Shown: positions 1-6,410 of the stretch, one piece after another
How the letters are laid out: the number at the start of each line of letters is the position of its first letter
Position numbering within the stretch: the stretch's first letter is position 1
From: JAADHG01 sp964418645
GTDB lineage: Bacteria; Bacteroidota; Bacteroidia; Flavobacteriales; Flavobacteriaceae
Length of the DNA: 7,758 bases
NCBI GenBank assembly: GCA_964418645.1
Contig: CAYQME010000088.1
Coordinates: 1-7,758 of the forward strand
Reading direction: 5' to 3'
Program-made: the position numbers and the translations under genes
The notes under the pieces: model-generated
The model's input: only the letters and a program-made list of their open reading frames with translations
Told to the model about the DNA's origin: nothing
Databases searched by the model: none

Positions 1-326
1 GAAGGTGAAAATTTTTCGACTACAATCTCTACTAATTGTACCATAGTTGCTATGGTTGCTATAAATAAGATGAATGATAAGAAACTTAAATCGTAATCTT
101 CGTAACCTTCGCCTAACCATTTTAAAGCGCCTGGTTGTAAAATGTATTGATCTAACAACCAGTTTAAAGGAACTGTAATTGCCAATACAAATATTACTGC
201 TGCACCTAGGCCAACAGCTGTACTTACTTTTTTAGATACTGCAAGGTAAGAACACATTCCAAGGAACGTAGCAAATACCATGTTATCTATAAATATTGAT
301 TTGAAAAATAATTCTAAATATTCCAT
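1..326 (-). CDS. nqrE: Na+-translocating NADH:quinone reductase subunit E, C-terminus off-window
   Basis: Integral membrane subunit of Na+-NQR, of the RnfA/NqrE family. The reading frame opens with ATG at 326 (MEYLELFFKSIFIDN) and runs without a stop to the window edge, giving 108 of the roughly 200 residues expected. Three hydrophobic segments are visible, at about residues 10-27, 37-57 and 82-102. Cys25 in GMCSYLAVSKK corresponds by position to the conserved Cys26 of Vibrio NqrE, which with NqrD cysteines holds the membrane iron centre; the second family cysteine would lie off-window. The gene follows nqrD by 37 bases, the largest gap in this operon, and nqrF should follow it. The family assignment is firm; only completeness is unknown. 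Confidence 0.95.
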   Translation of the reverse strand, partial: MEYLELFFKSIFIDNMVFATFLGMCSYLAVSKKVSTAVGLGAAVIFVLAITVPLNWLLDQYILQPGALKWLGEGYEDYDLSFLSFILFIATIATMVQLVEIVVEKFSP

Positions 327-331
327 TTTTT

Positions 332-345
332 CAGTGTTCAGTGTT
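332..345. repeat. 7-bp tandem repeat in the nqrD-nqrE gap
   Basis: CAGTGTT occurs twice in perfect tandem (AACACTG twice on the coding strand), within the 37-base gap between nqrD and nqrE and ending 6 bases before the nqrE ATG. The other junctions visible in this operon are 2-3 bases, so the repeat lies in the one expanded spacer. It is close to the ribosome landing region of nqrE, so a copy-number change would alter spacing there; that effect is inference. Confidence 0.7.
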
Positions 346-363
346 CTTTAACTGCTAACTACT

Positions 364-1011
364 TTAATGATCTTCAATTAATGTTGTATTTCTACTCCGT
401 TGGATCCAGATAATAATTCCTACTACAATTAAAGCCATTGGAGCTAATAACATAAATCCATTATTCTCGTAACCATAAGCATAAACACCTGTTTTTTCGA
501 TTGAATCTCCTAAAACTTTATATCCTAACAAAGTTCCTGCTCCTAACAATTCTCTAAAAAATCCAACGATGATTAAAATTAAGCCATAACCAGCAGCATT
601 ACCAATACCATCAAGAAACGATTGCCAAGGTCCATTAGCTAAAGCAAAGGCTTCAAAACGACCCATAATGATACAGTTAGTAATAATTAGTCCTACAAAA
701 ACTGATAGTGTTTTACTTAATTCATATGAGTAGGCCTTCAATATTAAATCGACTATAATTACTAAAGCAGCAACGACTACTAATTGCACAATAATTCTAA
801 TTTTTGAAGGAATAATATTCCTCATTAATGAGATTACAACATTTCCAATTGCCAAAACTGCCATTACTGAAAGTGACATTACAATTGCAGCTTTTAATTC
901 GGCTGTGATAGCTAAAGCAGAACATATTCCTAATACTTGAATAGTTATTGGGTTATTATCCAATAAAGGATCTTTAATTAATGCAACATCTTTTTTTGAA
1001 AGTAAGCTCAT
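364..1011 (-). CDS. nqrD: Na+-translocating NADH:quinone reductase subunit D
   Basis: Membrane subunit of the Na+-pumping NADH:quinone oxidoreductase, an RnfE/NqrD family protein that pairs with NqrE in the core of the complex. It has 215 residues, a normal length for the family, with about six hydrophobic segments (roughly 22-40, 42-62, 70-93, 101-117, 133-155, 186-205). Cys30 (LGICSALA) and Cys113 (IITNCIIMGRFEAFA) match the two conserved cysteines (29 and 112 in Vibrio) that help hold the iron centre within the membrane. The stretch GRFEAFALANGPWQSFLDG is a family hallmark. The start is ATG at 1011, three bases after the nqrC stop, so translation is probably coupled. Nothing is broken. Confidence 0.97.
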   Translation of the reverse strand: MSLLSKKDVALIKDPLLDNNPITIQVLGICSALAITAELKAAIVMSLSVMAVLAIGNVVISLMRNIIPSKIRIIVQLVVVAALVIIVDLILKAYSYELSKTLSVFVGLIITNCIIMGRFEAFALANGPWQSFLDGIGNAAGYGLILIIVGFFRELLGAGTLLGYKVLGDSIEKTGVYAYGYENNGFMLLAPMALIVVGIIIWIQRSRNTTLIEDH

Positions 1012-1014
1012 AAA

Positions 1015-1761
1015 TTAATTATTTTTAAAGTTTTGAAAGAAAGGCACATACAATTTCAACTCGCTTTTAAGCATTGCTGAAACACCATTTCCTGTAATAG
1101 TTGCTCCTGCAATAGCGTCGACTTCATTATCTGTTTTGTCAACATTTTTTGGATCTCCATTACTTTTAGAAACATTTATTCCTTTAAAGCTCCCGTTATT
1201 CATTAAATGTTCGCCTTTAAAATCATCCATGAAAAAGCGTTGCTTAATATTAGCACCTAATCCTGCTGTTTCACCTTTATGATCAAAAAAAGCACCTTGT
1301 ACTATCATATTTTCGTCCATTGCAATGTAAGCCCAAATAGCATCCCAAAGTCCTTTACCTCTAATTGGTGCGATATAAAATGTTTTTCCGTCTTTTTCTC
1401 CAACTAATAAAGGTAGCCTTCTTACTTTTCCTTCTTTAGCATTAGATTGTTCTTTCTTAATATCAATTAAGTAAGCATTATTATCTTCATTTACTTTATC
1501 ACCTTGTATTACTAATTGCTTTGTAATATATTTTGAGAAGTAATCGCCTACTTTATCTTTACCAACAAAACTCATGCTACTACCTTCATTTTCATTTACT
1601 CCCATAGCGTATAAAATATTAAGCTGTTTTTCAATACGCTTATTTTCTTCTATACGATCTTTAAATCCCGAAGCTGCAAAAGCTAATAATGAACCGACTA
1701 CTATAACCATTCCAATGGCAAAAAGTATCGTGTAACTATTTTTATCTGTTCTTTTTTCCAT
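1015..1761 (-). CDS. nqrC: Na+-translocating NADH:quinone reductase subunit C
   Basis: NqrC carries one of the two covalently bound FMN groups of Na+-NQR and relays electrons on the outer side of the inner membrane. The 248-residue protein has one N-terminal membrane anchor (about residues 11-31) followed by an extracytoplasmic FMN-binding domain. The flavin attachment motif is at 215-221, DAIAGAT, with Thr221 as the predicted phosphoester site set by the flavin transferase ApbE; Ala218 stands where Ser or Thr is more usual. HKGETAGLGANI at 161-172 is another family signature. The start ATG is two bases after the nqrB stop. Length is slightly below the Vibrio protein but within the family range. 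Confidence 0.97.
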   Translation of the reverse strand: MEKRTDKNSYTILFAIGMVIVVGSLLAFAASGFKDRIEENKRIEKQLNILYAMGVNENEGSSMSFVGKDKVGDYFSKYITKQLVIQGDKVNEDNNAYLIDIKKEQSNAKEGKVRRLPLLVGEKDGKTFYIAPIRGKGLWDAIWAYIAMDENMIVQGAFFDHKGETAGLGANIKQRFFMDDFKGEHLMNNGSFKGINVSKSNGDPKNVDKTDNEVDAIAGATITGNGVSAMLKSELKLYVPFFQNFKNN

Positions 1762-1763
1762 TG

Positions 1764-2996
1764 TTAAGCGTTTTTAACTTTGATGCGTTTGAGACGGCGT
1801 TTAATATTTCCTTGAACAACATAATGGTCTATTGTTGGTGCAAAAACATTCATTAATAGAATCGCTAACATTACCCCTTCAGGATATGCTGGATTAAATA
1901 CACGAATCATTATAGACATGAATCCAATTAAAAATCCATATATCCATTTACCTTTATTGGTTTGTGACGCTGTTACAGGATCGGTTGCCATATAAACAGT
2001 ACCAAAAGCAAATCCACCAATAAGTAAATGGTGCCAATATTCGGTACTCATTAATCCGTAAAACTTACTGCCTTCTGTAATAATATCTGCTGCAACAATT
2101 TGATTGAATATTAATCCCATTACAATAGCTCCTAAAACTGATGACAACATAATACGCCAACTTCCTATTTTAGCGAATATTAAAAACAAACCTCCTAAAA
2201 TTATAAGCAAAGTAGATGTTTCACCTATTGAACCTGGAATAAATCCGAAGAACATATCAGATATACTATATGTTACTGGATTATTTTGTGCAATTCCTCC
2301 AAGAATTGTTTCGCCCGAAATGGCGTCAACATTTAAGCCTTCTGCAATTTGTTTAGTTCTTTCAACAGCACCTTCAACCCAAACTTTATCTCCAGACATC
2401 CATGTAGGATAAGCAAAGAATAAAAATGCACGAATTGTTAGTGCAGGATTTAAGATATTCATTCCAGTGCCTCCAAAAATTTCTTTACCAATTACAACTC
2501 CAAAAATTACTGCAACAGCCAACATCCATAAAGGAATATCTATAGGCACTATTAAAGGTACTAACATTCCTGTTACTAAATAACCTTCTTCAACTTCATG
2601 ATTTTTAATGATGGCAAAAATAAATTCAATTCCTAAACCAACACCATAAGACACAATTACTAATGGTAGTATTTTCCAAAAACCAAAGGTGAAATTTGCT
2701 AAAGACCAAAACTCTGAACTAAAAAAACCTTCAGAAGCCCTTTGAATTACATCTATTGCTAAATTATGCTGATATCCTGCATTAAACATCCCAAAGATTA
2801 AACACGGAATCAATGCCATGATTACTGTATTCATGGTTCGTTTTAAATCGTCGGCTGCTTTTATATGAGTCCCTCCCCCTCCGTGAGTGGTCTCATTTGG
2901 CAAGTATAAAAAGGTATGAAGTGCATTAAATGCAGGCTCCATTTTTGTGCCTTTATATTTTTGCTTTAAGTTATGTAATGTACTTTTTAATCCCAT
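1764..2996 (-). CDS. nqrB: Na+-translocating NADH:quinone reductase subunit B
   Basis: NqrB is the largest membrane subunit of Na+-NQR; in the family it carries covalent FMN and riboflavin and is tied to Na+ transport and quinone reduction. This 410-residue copy has a cytoplasmic N-terminus and roughly eight to ten hydrophobic segments. Conserved blocks include EVEEGYLVTGMLVPLIVP (134-151, the region where quinone-site inhibitor resistance maps in Vibrio by my recollection), GGTGMNILNPAL (175-186), MATDPVTAS (336-344) and the closing YPEGVMLAILLMN (371-383). The predicted FMN site is Thr230, but the motif reads DAISGET (224-230) rather than the usual SGAT: the residue before Thr is Glu, checked against the DNA (codon at 2310-2312). 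The start ATG is two bases after the nqrA stop. Confidence 0.97.
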   Translation of the reverse strand: MGLKSTLHNLKQKYKGTKMEPAFNALHTFLYLPNETTHGGGGTHIKAADDLKRTMNTVIMALIPCLIFGMFNAGYQHNLAIDVIQRASEGFFSSEFWSLANFTFGFWKILPLVIVSYGVGLGIEFIFAIIKNHEVEEGYLVTGMLVPLIVPIDIPLWMLAVAVIFGVVIGKEIFGGTGMNILNPALTIRAFLFFAYPTWMSGDKVWVEGAVERTKQIAEGLNVDAISGETILGGIAQNNPVTYSISDMFFGFIPGSIGETSTLLIILGGLFLIFAKIGSWRIMLSSVLGAIVMGLIFNQIVAADIITEGSKFYGLMSTEYWHHLLIGGFAFGTVYMATDPVTASQTNKGKWIYGFLIGFMSIMIRVFNPAYPEGVMLAILLMNVFAPTIDHYVVQGNIKRRLKRIKVKNA

Positions 2997-2998
2997 GG

Positions 2999-4354
2999 TT
3001 ATCCAATTTCTTTAATCATTACGTCTAAACCCTTTCTAATAATTTCTTGATGTGGCTGTTTAGACACACATACAAACTCGGTTAATGCAAAATCTTCAGG
3101 TGCTACTTCGTACATTCCTAAAGCTTCCATTTCGTCTAAATCTTGATACATACATGCTTTTAAAATTTGCATCGGAAATATATCAAACGGAAATACTTCT
3201 TCGTATGTTCCAGTCGTTACAAATGCACGATGTTCTCCGTTTGTATTTGTATTTAAATCGAACTTTTTCTTTGGTAACATCCATGAGAATGTTAAAGCTC
3301 TAGATACTGATACTTTATTAAAAACCGGTGTAGTCCAACCAAAAAATTCATAATCATCTCCTTCTGGAATTATAGAAATTACATTATTATAATAATCTAA
3401 ATAACCATCTGGTTGAATTTGTTTTCCGCTTAATACATTCCCTGAGATAATTCTAACATTTGCATCCTTTGCAATACCATGATCGTAAATCATTGTTGCA
3501 ACTTCACTTCCTATTTTAGTGACCAAATATCTAGGTTTCTCAACTGAAGAGCCTACAAGTGCCACAATACGTTCTGCATTAAACTTTCCAGTTAATAATA
3601 ATTCTCCAATTATTACAAGGTCTTGTGCATTAATGGTCCAAACCACTTCCCTTTTATTAACAGGATTTATTTTATTTATTTGTGTACCAACATTTCCAGA
3701 AGGATGTGGTCCGGAAACATTGTGTAATGTAATGTCTTTTAAACTCTCGAAAGGAGAATTTCCATGCTTTCCAACAGACACATGAACTTTACCTTTAGTT
3801 AATTTACTTAAAGCAGTAAGTGCTGCTTGCAATTCAGTTTCTTTACCTTGCAATGTAAAATTCAAATTTGCTGCAAGTGGAGCAGAAGCAAATCCAGAAA
3901 TAAAAATAGCTTTTGGCGATTTATCAGGATTTGCAATAACATCATAAGGACGTTGTTTTATAAATGGCCAACATCCTGAAGCTAGTAATTTGCTTTTAAT
4001 ATCTTCTGCTGAAGCAGATTCAACATTAAGTACTCCATTATCTTGGTATGTTTGCTCTTTATTGGCTTGAATTTTTATTGCTAAAATTTTACGTTTTTCG
4101 CCTCGTGAAATCTCAATGATCTCACCTGAAACAGGAGAAACAAACTTAACAGCTTCATTAGATTTATCATAAAAAATAGGGCCTCCAGCTTTTATTCTTG
4201 ATCCTTCTTTTGCAATAAGTTTTGGGATAACATTGTGAAAATCTTCAGGCCTTATGGTGTAAAAGTTACTTGCAATAGCATTCTCTTTTGCTTTCTCAGC
4301 AGCACCTTTAAGTTTTATATCCAGACCTTTTTTAATACGAATGTCGTTTGACAT
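2999..4354 (-). CDS. nqrA: Na+-translocating NADH:quinone reductase subunit A
   Basis: First gene of the nqr operon. NqrA is the peripheral cytoplasmic subunit of Na+-NQR, without a membrane segment, and has been linked to quinone binding. The 451 residues match the family length (about 447). Recognisable parts are the N-terminal KKGLDIKLKG, a biotinyl/lipoyl-like hammerhead with FVSPVSGEI at 71-79, CWPFIKQRPYD at 128-138, and GPHPSGNVGTQIN at 215-227. The start at 4354 (MSNDIRIKK) agrees with the family N-terminus. No Shine-Dalgarno sequence is seen before it, only an AT-rich stretch, which is normal for this phylum. A well-formed promoter lies about 40 bases upstream. Confidence 0.97.
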   Translation of the reverse strand: MSNDIRIKKGLDIKLKGAAEKAKENAIASNFYTIRPEDFHNVIPKLIAKEGSRIKAGGPIFYDKSNEAVKFVSPVSGEIIEISRGEKRKILAIKIQANKEQTYQDNGVLNVESASAEDIKSKLLASGCWPFIKQRPYDVIANPDKSPKAIFISGFASAPLAANLNFTLQGKETELQAALTALSKLTKGKVHVSVGKHGNSPFESLKDITLHNVSGPHPSGNVGTQINKINPVNKREVVWTINAQDLVIIGELLLTGKFNAERIVALVGSSVEKPRYLVTKIGSEVATMIYDHGIAKDANVRIISGNVLSGKQIQPDGYLDYYNNVISIIPEGDDYEFFGWTTPVFNKVSVSRALTFSWMLPKKKFDLNTNTNGEHRAFVTTGTYEEVFPFDIFPMQILKACMYQDLDEMEALGMYEVAPEDFALTEFVCVSKQPHQEIIRKGLDVMIKEIG

Positions 4355-4391
4355 ATTTTAATAATTGAAATTAGTAGTCTAAAAATCCGAG

Positions 4392-4421
4392 CAAATTTAC
4401 AAATTAATAATACAGTTTCAA
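4392..4421 (-). promoter_or_regulatory. Predicted nqr operon promoter (TTG-N19-TAAATTTG)
   Basis: Read on the minus strand, TTG at 4421-4419 is followed after exactly 19 bases by TAAATTTG at 4399-4392. This fits the Bacteroidota housekeeping promoter, a -33 TTG and a -7 TAnnTTTG spaced by about 19 bases. Transcription would start near 4384-4388, leaving an nqrA leader of about 30 bases. Its position directly before the first gene of the operon supports it. No competing match of this quality was found elsewhere in the region. Confidence 0.7.
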
Positions 4422-4424
4422 TAT

Positions 4425-4451
4425 TAAATGCTATTAAATTTATTGCATTTA
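4425..4451. promoter_or_regulatory. Inverted repeat abutting the nqrA promoter, possible operator
   Basis: Perfect 7-base arms TAAATGC (4425-4431) and GCATTTA (4445-4451) flank a 13-base AT-only spacer. The repeat begins three bases upstream of the -33 TTG of the nqrA promoter, where an activator would bind. In DNA this AT-rich a repeat of this size can arise by chance, so a regulatory role is only a suggestion. Confidence 0.25.
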
Positions 4452-4534
4452 CTAAACACTTTAAATTCTAGTCCTAATAGCAATATTTCCTTACTTTTAT
4501 AATCCATAATTATAATTTATTTTAGATAAGAGTG

Positions 4535-4600
4535 ATGATTAAATTCTTCAGAAAAAGACATTAACTAGAGCTAACAAGTTTTAAAATTGAAAACCTTATC
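4535..4600 (+). pseudogene. Decayed 5' fragment resembling a flavobacterial MIKFFRK small membrane protein gene
   Basis: An ATG at 4535 opens a nine-codon frame reading MIKFFRKRH, then a stop at 4562-4564. From memory, flavobacterial genomes carry many copies of small membrane-protein genes (DUF6090-like) whose products begin MIKFFRKIRQ or MIKFFRKIRH, then LLxENKFSKYL and a hydrophobic stretch ending in a NNWNE-like motif. The DNA after the stop still resembles that pattern if small deletions are allowed: AGACATTAACTA, then GAGCT, then AACAAGTTT, then CTTATC near 4595-4600. The hydrophobic part is not recognisable. I infer a frameshifted, truncated remnant; chance resemblance of an AT-rich stretch cannot be excluded. 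Confidence 0.4.
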
Positions 4601-4623
4601 CTTTTTATAAAATTTCAAAACAA

Positions 4624-4652
4624 TTTTTAGGCACAAAATTTGTTTACCTTTA
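4624..4652 (+). promoter_or_regulatory. Candidate promoter of the T9SS plug gene
   Basis: TACCTTTA at 4645-4652 matches the Bacteroidota -7 box TAnnTTTG at seven of eight positions (final A for G). A T-run at 4624-4628 lies at the expected -33 distance but has no TTG. Initiation would fall near 4657-4660, giving a very short leader of roughly 12 bases before the ATG at 4671. Confidence 0.45.
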
Positions 4653-4670
4653 CATACCAAACCATTTATA

Positions 4671-5921
4671 ATGAATTTTAGACTTACACTATTCTTCTTA
4701 TTATTATTTGTTTCAACAGTAACTTTTTCGCAAGTAGAAGAGGTAAATCCTCCCGATTATATTAAAACCATAACTTTTAAAAGTAATACAAACGAGAGCC
4801 AACTCCCTATTTTAAAACTTAATGAACGCCTACAATTAGAATTTGATGTATTAAATGGTGATGAAGACGATTTTTATTATAAAATAGAGTATTACAATTT
4901 TGATTGGACACCAAATAAAACTCTATTAAAATCGGAATATCTTCAAGGTATCGATAATGTTAGAATTGTTAATTATGAAAACTCGTTTAACACCTATCAA
5001 ATCTATTCGCATTATAATTTGCAAATCCCTAATTCGCAAACACGATTAAAGATATCAGGAAATTATTTACTAAAAATTTATAACGATTATGATGAACTAG
5101 TATTTACCAGAAAATTTATGATTTATGAAGATTTAGTAAATGTAGGTGTTGCTATTAAGCGATCTAGAGATGTACGCTTTGTGCAACAGAAACAATCTGT
5201 AGATTTTAAAATTTCTTCTTCAGCAATGTTGTTTAACAACCCAAAACGCACTGTTAAAACAGTAGTGATACAAAACAACAATTTAAATACTGTAATCTCC
5301 AATCTAAAACCATTATATACTATAGGCAGAGAACTTATTTATAAATACAATACAGAATCGAGTTTTTGGGGAGGCAATGAATTTTTATACTTTGAAAACA
5401 AAGACGTTAGAGGTGCCAATGTAGGTATTCAGTTTATTGATTTACAAGATATTTATCACCAATACTTATTTACTGATATTATTAGGGCTAATAGGCCTTA
5501 TACTTATAATCCAGATATTAACGGGAACTTTTTAATCACCGCTTTAAATGCTAGAGATGTTACTATAGAAGCCGATTATACAGCACTTCATTTTTCTTTA
5601 AAATATCCAGAAATACCAGATGATAAAAGCATACATGTTTATGGTAATTTTAATAATTATTCAATTACCGAAAACACCAAAATGATATTTAATCCAAGGT
5701 CTGGGAATTACGAAACTACCATAACATTAAAGCAAGGGTTTTATAATTATAAGTACGTAATCGTTGATAGTATCGGAAACATTGATGATGGTGGTATAAG
5801 TGGTAACTTTTGGCAAACTGAAAACAACTATAAGGTTTTGGTATATTATAGAGATTTAGGCGCACGTTTTGATAAGATAATTGGTTATGGCGAAGGCAAT
5901 TCAACCAATATTAGTAACTGA
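4671..5921 (+). CDS. Type IX secretion system plug protein (DUF5103 family)
   Basis: A 416-residue exported protein. Residues 1-20 form a signal peptide (hydrophobic core LTLFFLLLFVSTV, likely cleavage after TFS, before Gln21). The mature protein begins with a beta-rich domain carrying family hallmarks: YYNFDWTPN (74-82), LLKSEYLQG (85-93), and NSFNTYQIYSHYNLQIPN (104-121). The C-terminal part (about 320-395) looks like an E-set/CBM48-like beta-sandwich, with HVYGNFNNY at 322-330 and GFYNYKYVI at 356-364. In Flavobacterium, a DUF5103 protein closes the periplasmic side of the SprA translocon when PorV is not bound, preventing leakage through the pore; I assign that role here by family. It is the first gene of the rightward pair and lies 101 bases before apaG. 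Confidence 0.88.
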   Translation: MNFRLTLFFLLLFVSTVTFSQVEEVNPPDYIKTITFKSNTNESQLPILKLNERLQLEFDVLNGDEDDFYYKIEYYNFDWTPNKTLLKSEYLQGIDNVRIVNYENSFNTYQIYSHYNLQIPNSQTRLKISGNYLLKIYNDYDELVFTRKFMIYEDLVNVGVAIKRSRDVRFVQQKQSVDFKISSSAMLFNNPKRTVKTVVIQNNNLNTVISNLKPLYTIGRELIYKYNTESSFWGGNEFLYFENKDVRGANVGIQFIDLQDIYHQYLFTDIIRANRPYTYNPDINGNFLITALNARDVTIEADYTALHFSLKYPEIPDDKSIHVYGNFNNYSITENTKMIFNPRSGNYETTITLKQGFYNYKYVIVDSIGNIDDGGISGNFWQTENNYKVLVYYRDLGARFDKIIGYGEGNSTNISN

Positions 5922-5964
5922 TTGTCTAATAAAGTGTTAAAATATTCTAAGATTTGTGAAAAAT

Positions 5965-5996
5965 AAAATACTTAAAAAAATAATTTAGTATTTTTG
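5965..5996 (+). promoter_or_regulatory. AT-only hairpin overlapping a -7 box before apaG
   Basis: Arms AAAATACT (5965-5972) and AGTATTTT (5987-5994) can form an 8-bp stem with a 14-base loop, followed by one more T. The right arm overlaps TATTTTTG (5989-5996), a full match to the TAnnTTTG -7 box, and initiation near 6002-6005 would place apaG about 20 bases downstream. No TTG sits at the proper -33 distance; the nearest TTTG (5953-5956) is too far, 32 bases away. The element could be a weak terminator of the plug transcript, an apaG promoter, or neither. Confidence 0.35.
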
Positions 5997-6022
5997 ATTA
6001 CTCACTACTCCTTAAACATAAG

Positions 6023-6409
6023 ATGGTACAACAAGTAACAAGAGGTATAAAAATCTCAGTAGAGACAAATTTTGAAGGCACTTTTTATAAAAATTATAAA
6101 GTGCACTTTGCCTTTGGTTATAAAGTTACCATCGAAAATCAAAGTAAAGACTCCGTACAGTTAAATTCTAGACATTGGCGAATTTTAGATGCGCTTAACA
6201 ATGTTGAAATTATTGAAGGAGAAGGTGTTATTGGGAAAAGACCTGTTTTAAAACCTGGAGAATCTCATACTTACAATTCGGGTGCTTTATTAGCATCTCC
6301 TTTTGGAGCTATGCAAGGGCATTATAATATGGTAAATTTTTCGACTACTAATAAGTTTAGAGTTGTCATTCCTACATTTAAATTAAGTGCAGGTTTTGCG
6401 CTTAATTAA
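6023..6409 (+). CDS. apaG: ApaG domain protein
   Basis: A 128-residue single-domain ApaG protein, a small immunoglobulin-like beta-sandwich, cytoplasmic by lack of a signal peptide. Hallmarks are FGYKVTIENQS (31-41), SRHWRILDA (48-56), GEGVIGKRPVLKPGES (66-81) and ASPFGAMQGHYNMV (91-104). Length and motif order match the bacterial family (about 125 residues). The gene name comes from Salmonella, where corD/apaG mutants are affected in Co2+/Mg2+ efflux; the molecular role is still unclear, and related domains in eukaryotes (FBXO3, PolDIP2) are protein-binding. It is in line with the plug gene but may have its own promoter, and it overlaps the convergent gene on the other strand by 8 bases. No defect is seen. 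Confidence 0.95.
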   Translation: MVQQVTRGIKISVETNFEGTFYKNYKVHFAFGYKVTIENQSKDSVQLNSRHWRILDALNNVEIIEGEGVIGKRPVLKPGESHTYNSGALLASPFGAMQGHYNMVNFSTTNKFRVVIPTFKLSAGFALN

Positions 6410-6410
6410 G
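6401..6410. other. 10-bp palindrome holding both stop codons of the convergent genes
   Basis: CTTAATTAAG is self-complementary. Read in either direction it gives Leu-Asn-stop, so ApaG ends ALN and the opposing protein ends RRLN. The two coding regions therefore overlap by the 8 bases TTAATTAA and leave no intergenic room for a conventional terminator between them. Confidence 0.9.

Larger units (their letters stand above)
4355..4670. other. Divergent intergenic region between nqrA and the T9SS plug gene
   Basis: These 316 bases separate two outward-reading genes and contain no intact gene. From left to right they hold the nqrA promoter on the minus strand, an inverted repeat just upstream of that promoter, a decayed fragment resembling the 5' end of a small membrane-protein gene on the plus strand, and a candidate promoter immediately before the plug gene. 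The stretch 4452-4534 shows nothing beyond high AT content. No tRNA, riboswitch or GC-rich terminator hairpin is visible. Confidence 0.85.

Noticed and set aside
2104..2412. Plus-strand open frame of 102 codons inside nqrB
   Set aside because: It lies antisense to a strongly conserved gene, has no recognisable motif and no promoter-like sequence, and is explained by the codon use of nqrB.
3085..3785. Two plus-strand open frames (3085-3303 and 3519-3785) inside nqrA
   Set aside because: Both are antisense to the conserved nqrA frame and their translations resemble no protein family.
4535..4564. Functional nine-residue leader peptide MIKFFRKRH
   Set aside because: It is more than 100 bases upstream of the plug gene, lies upstream of the likely plug promoter, and has no attenuator-like hairpin after it; a gene relic explains it better.
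5716..5904. Minus-strand open frame of 62 codons inside the plug gene
   Set aside because: It is antisense to a gene with clear family motifs; its composition (rich in Tyr, His, Asn) reflects reversed AT-rich codons.
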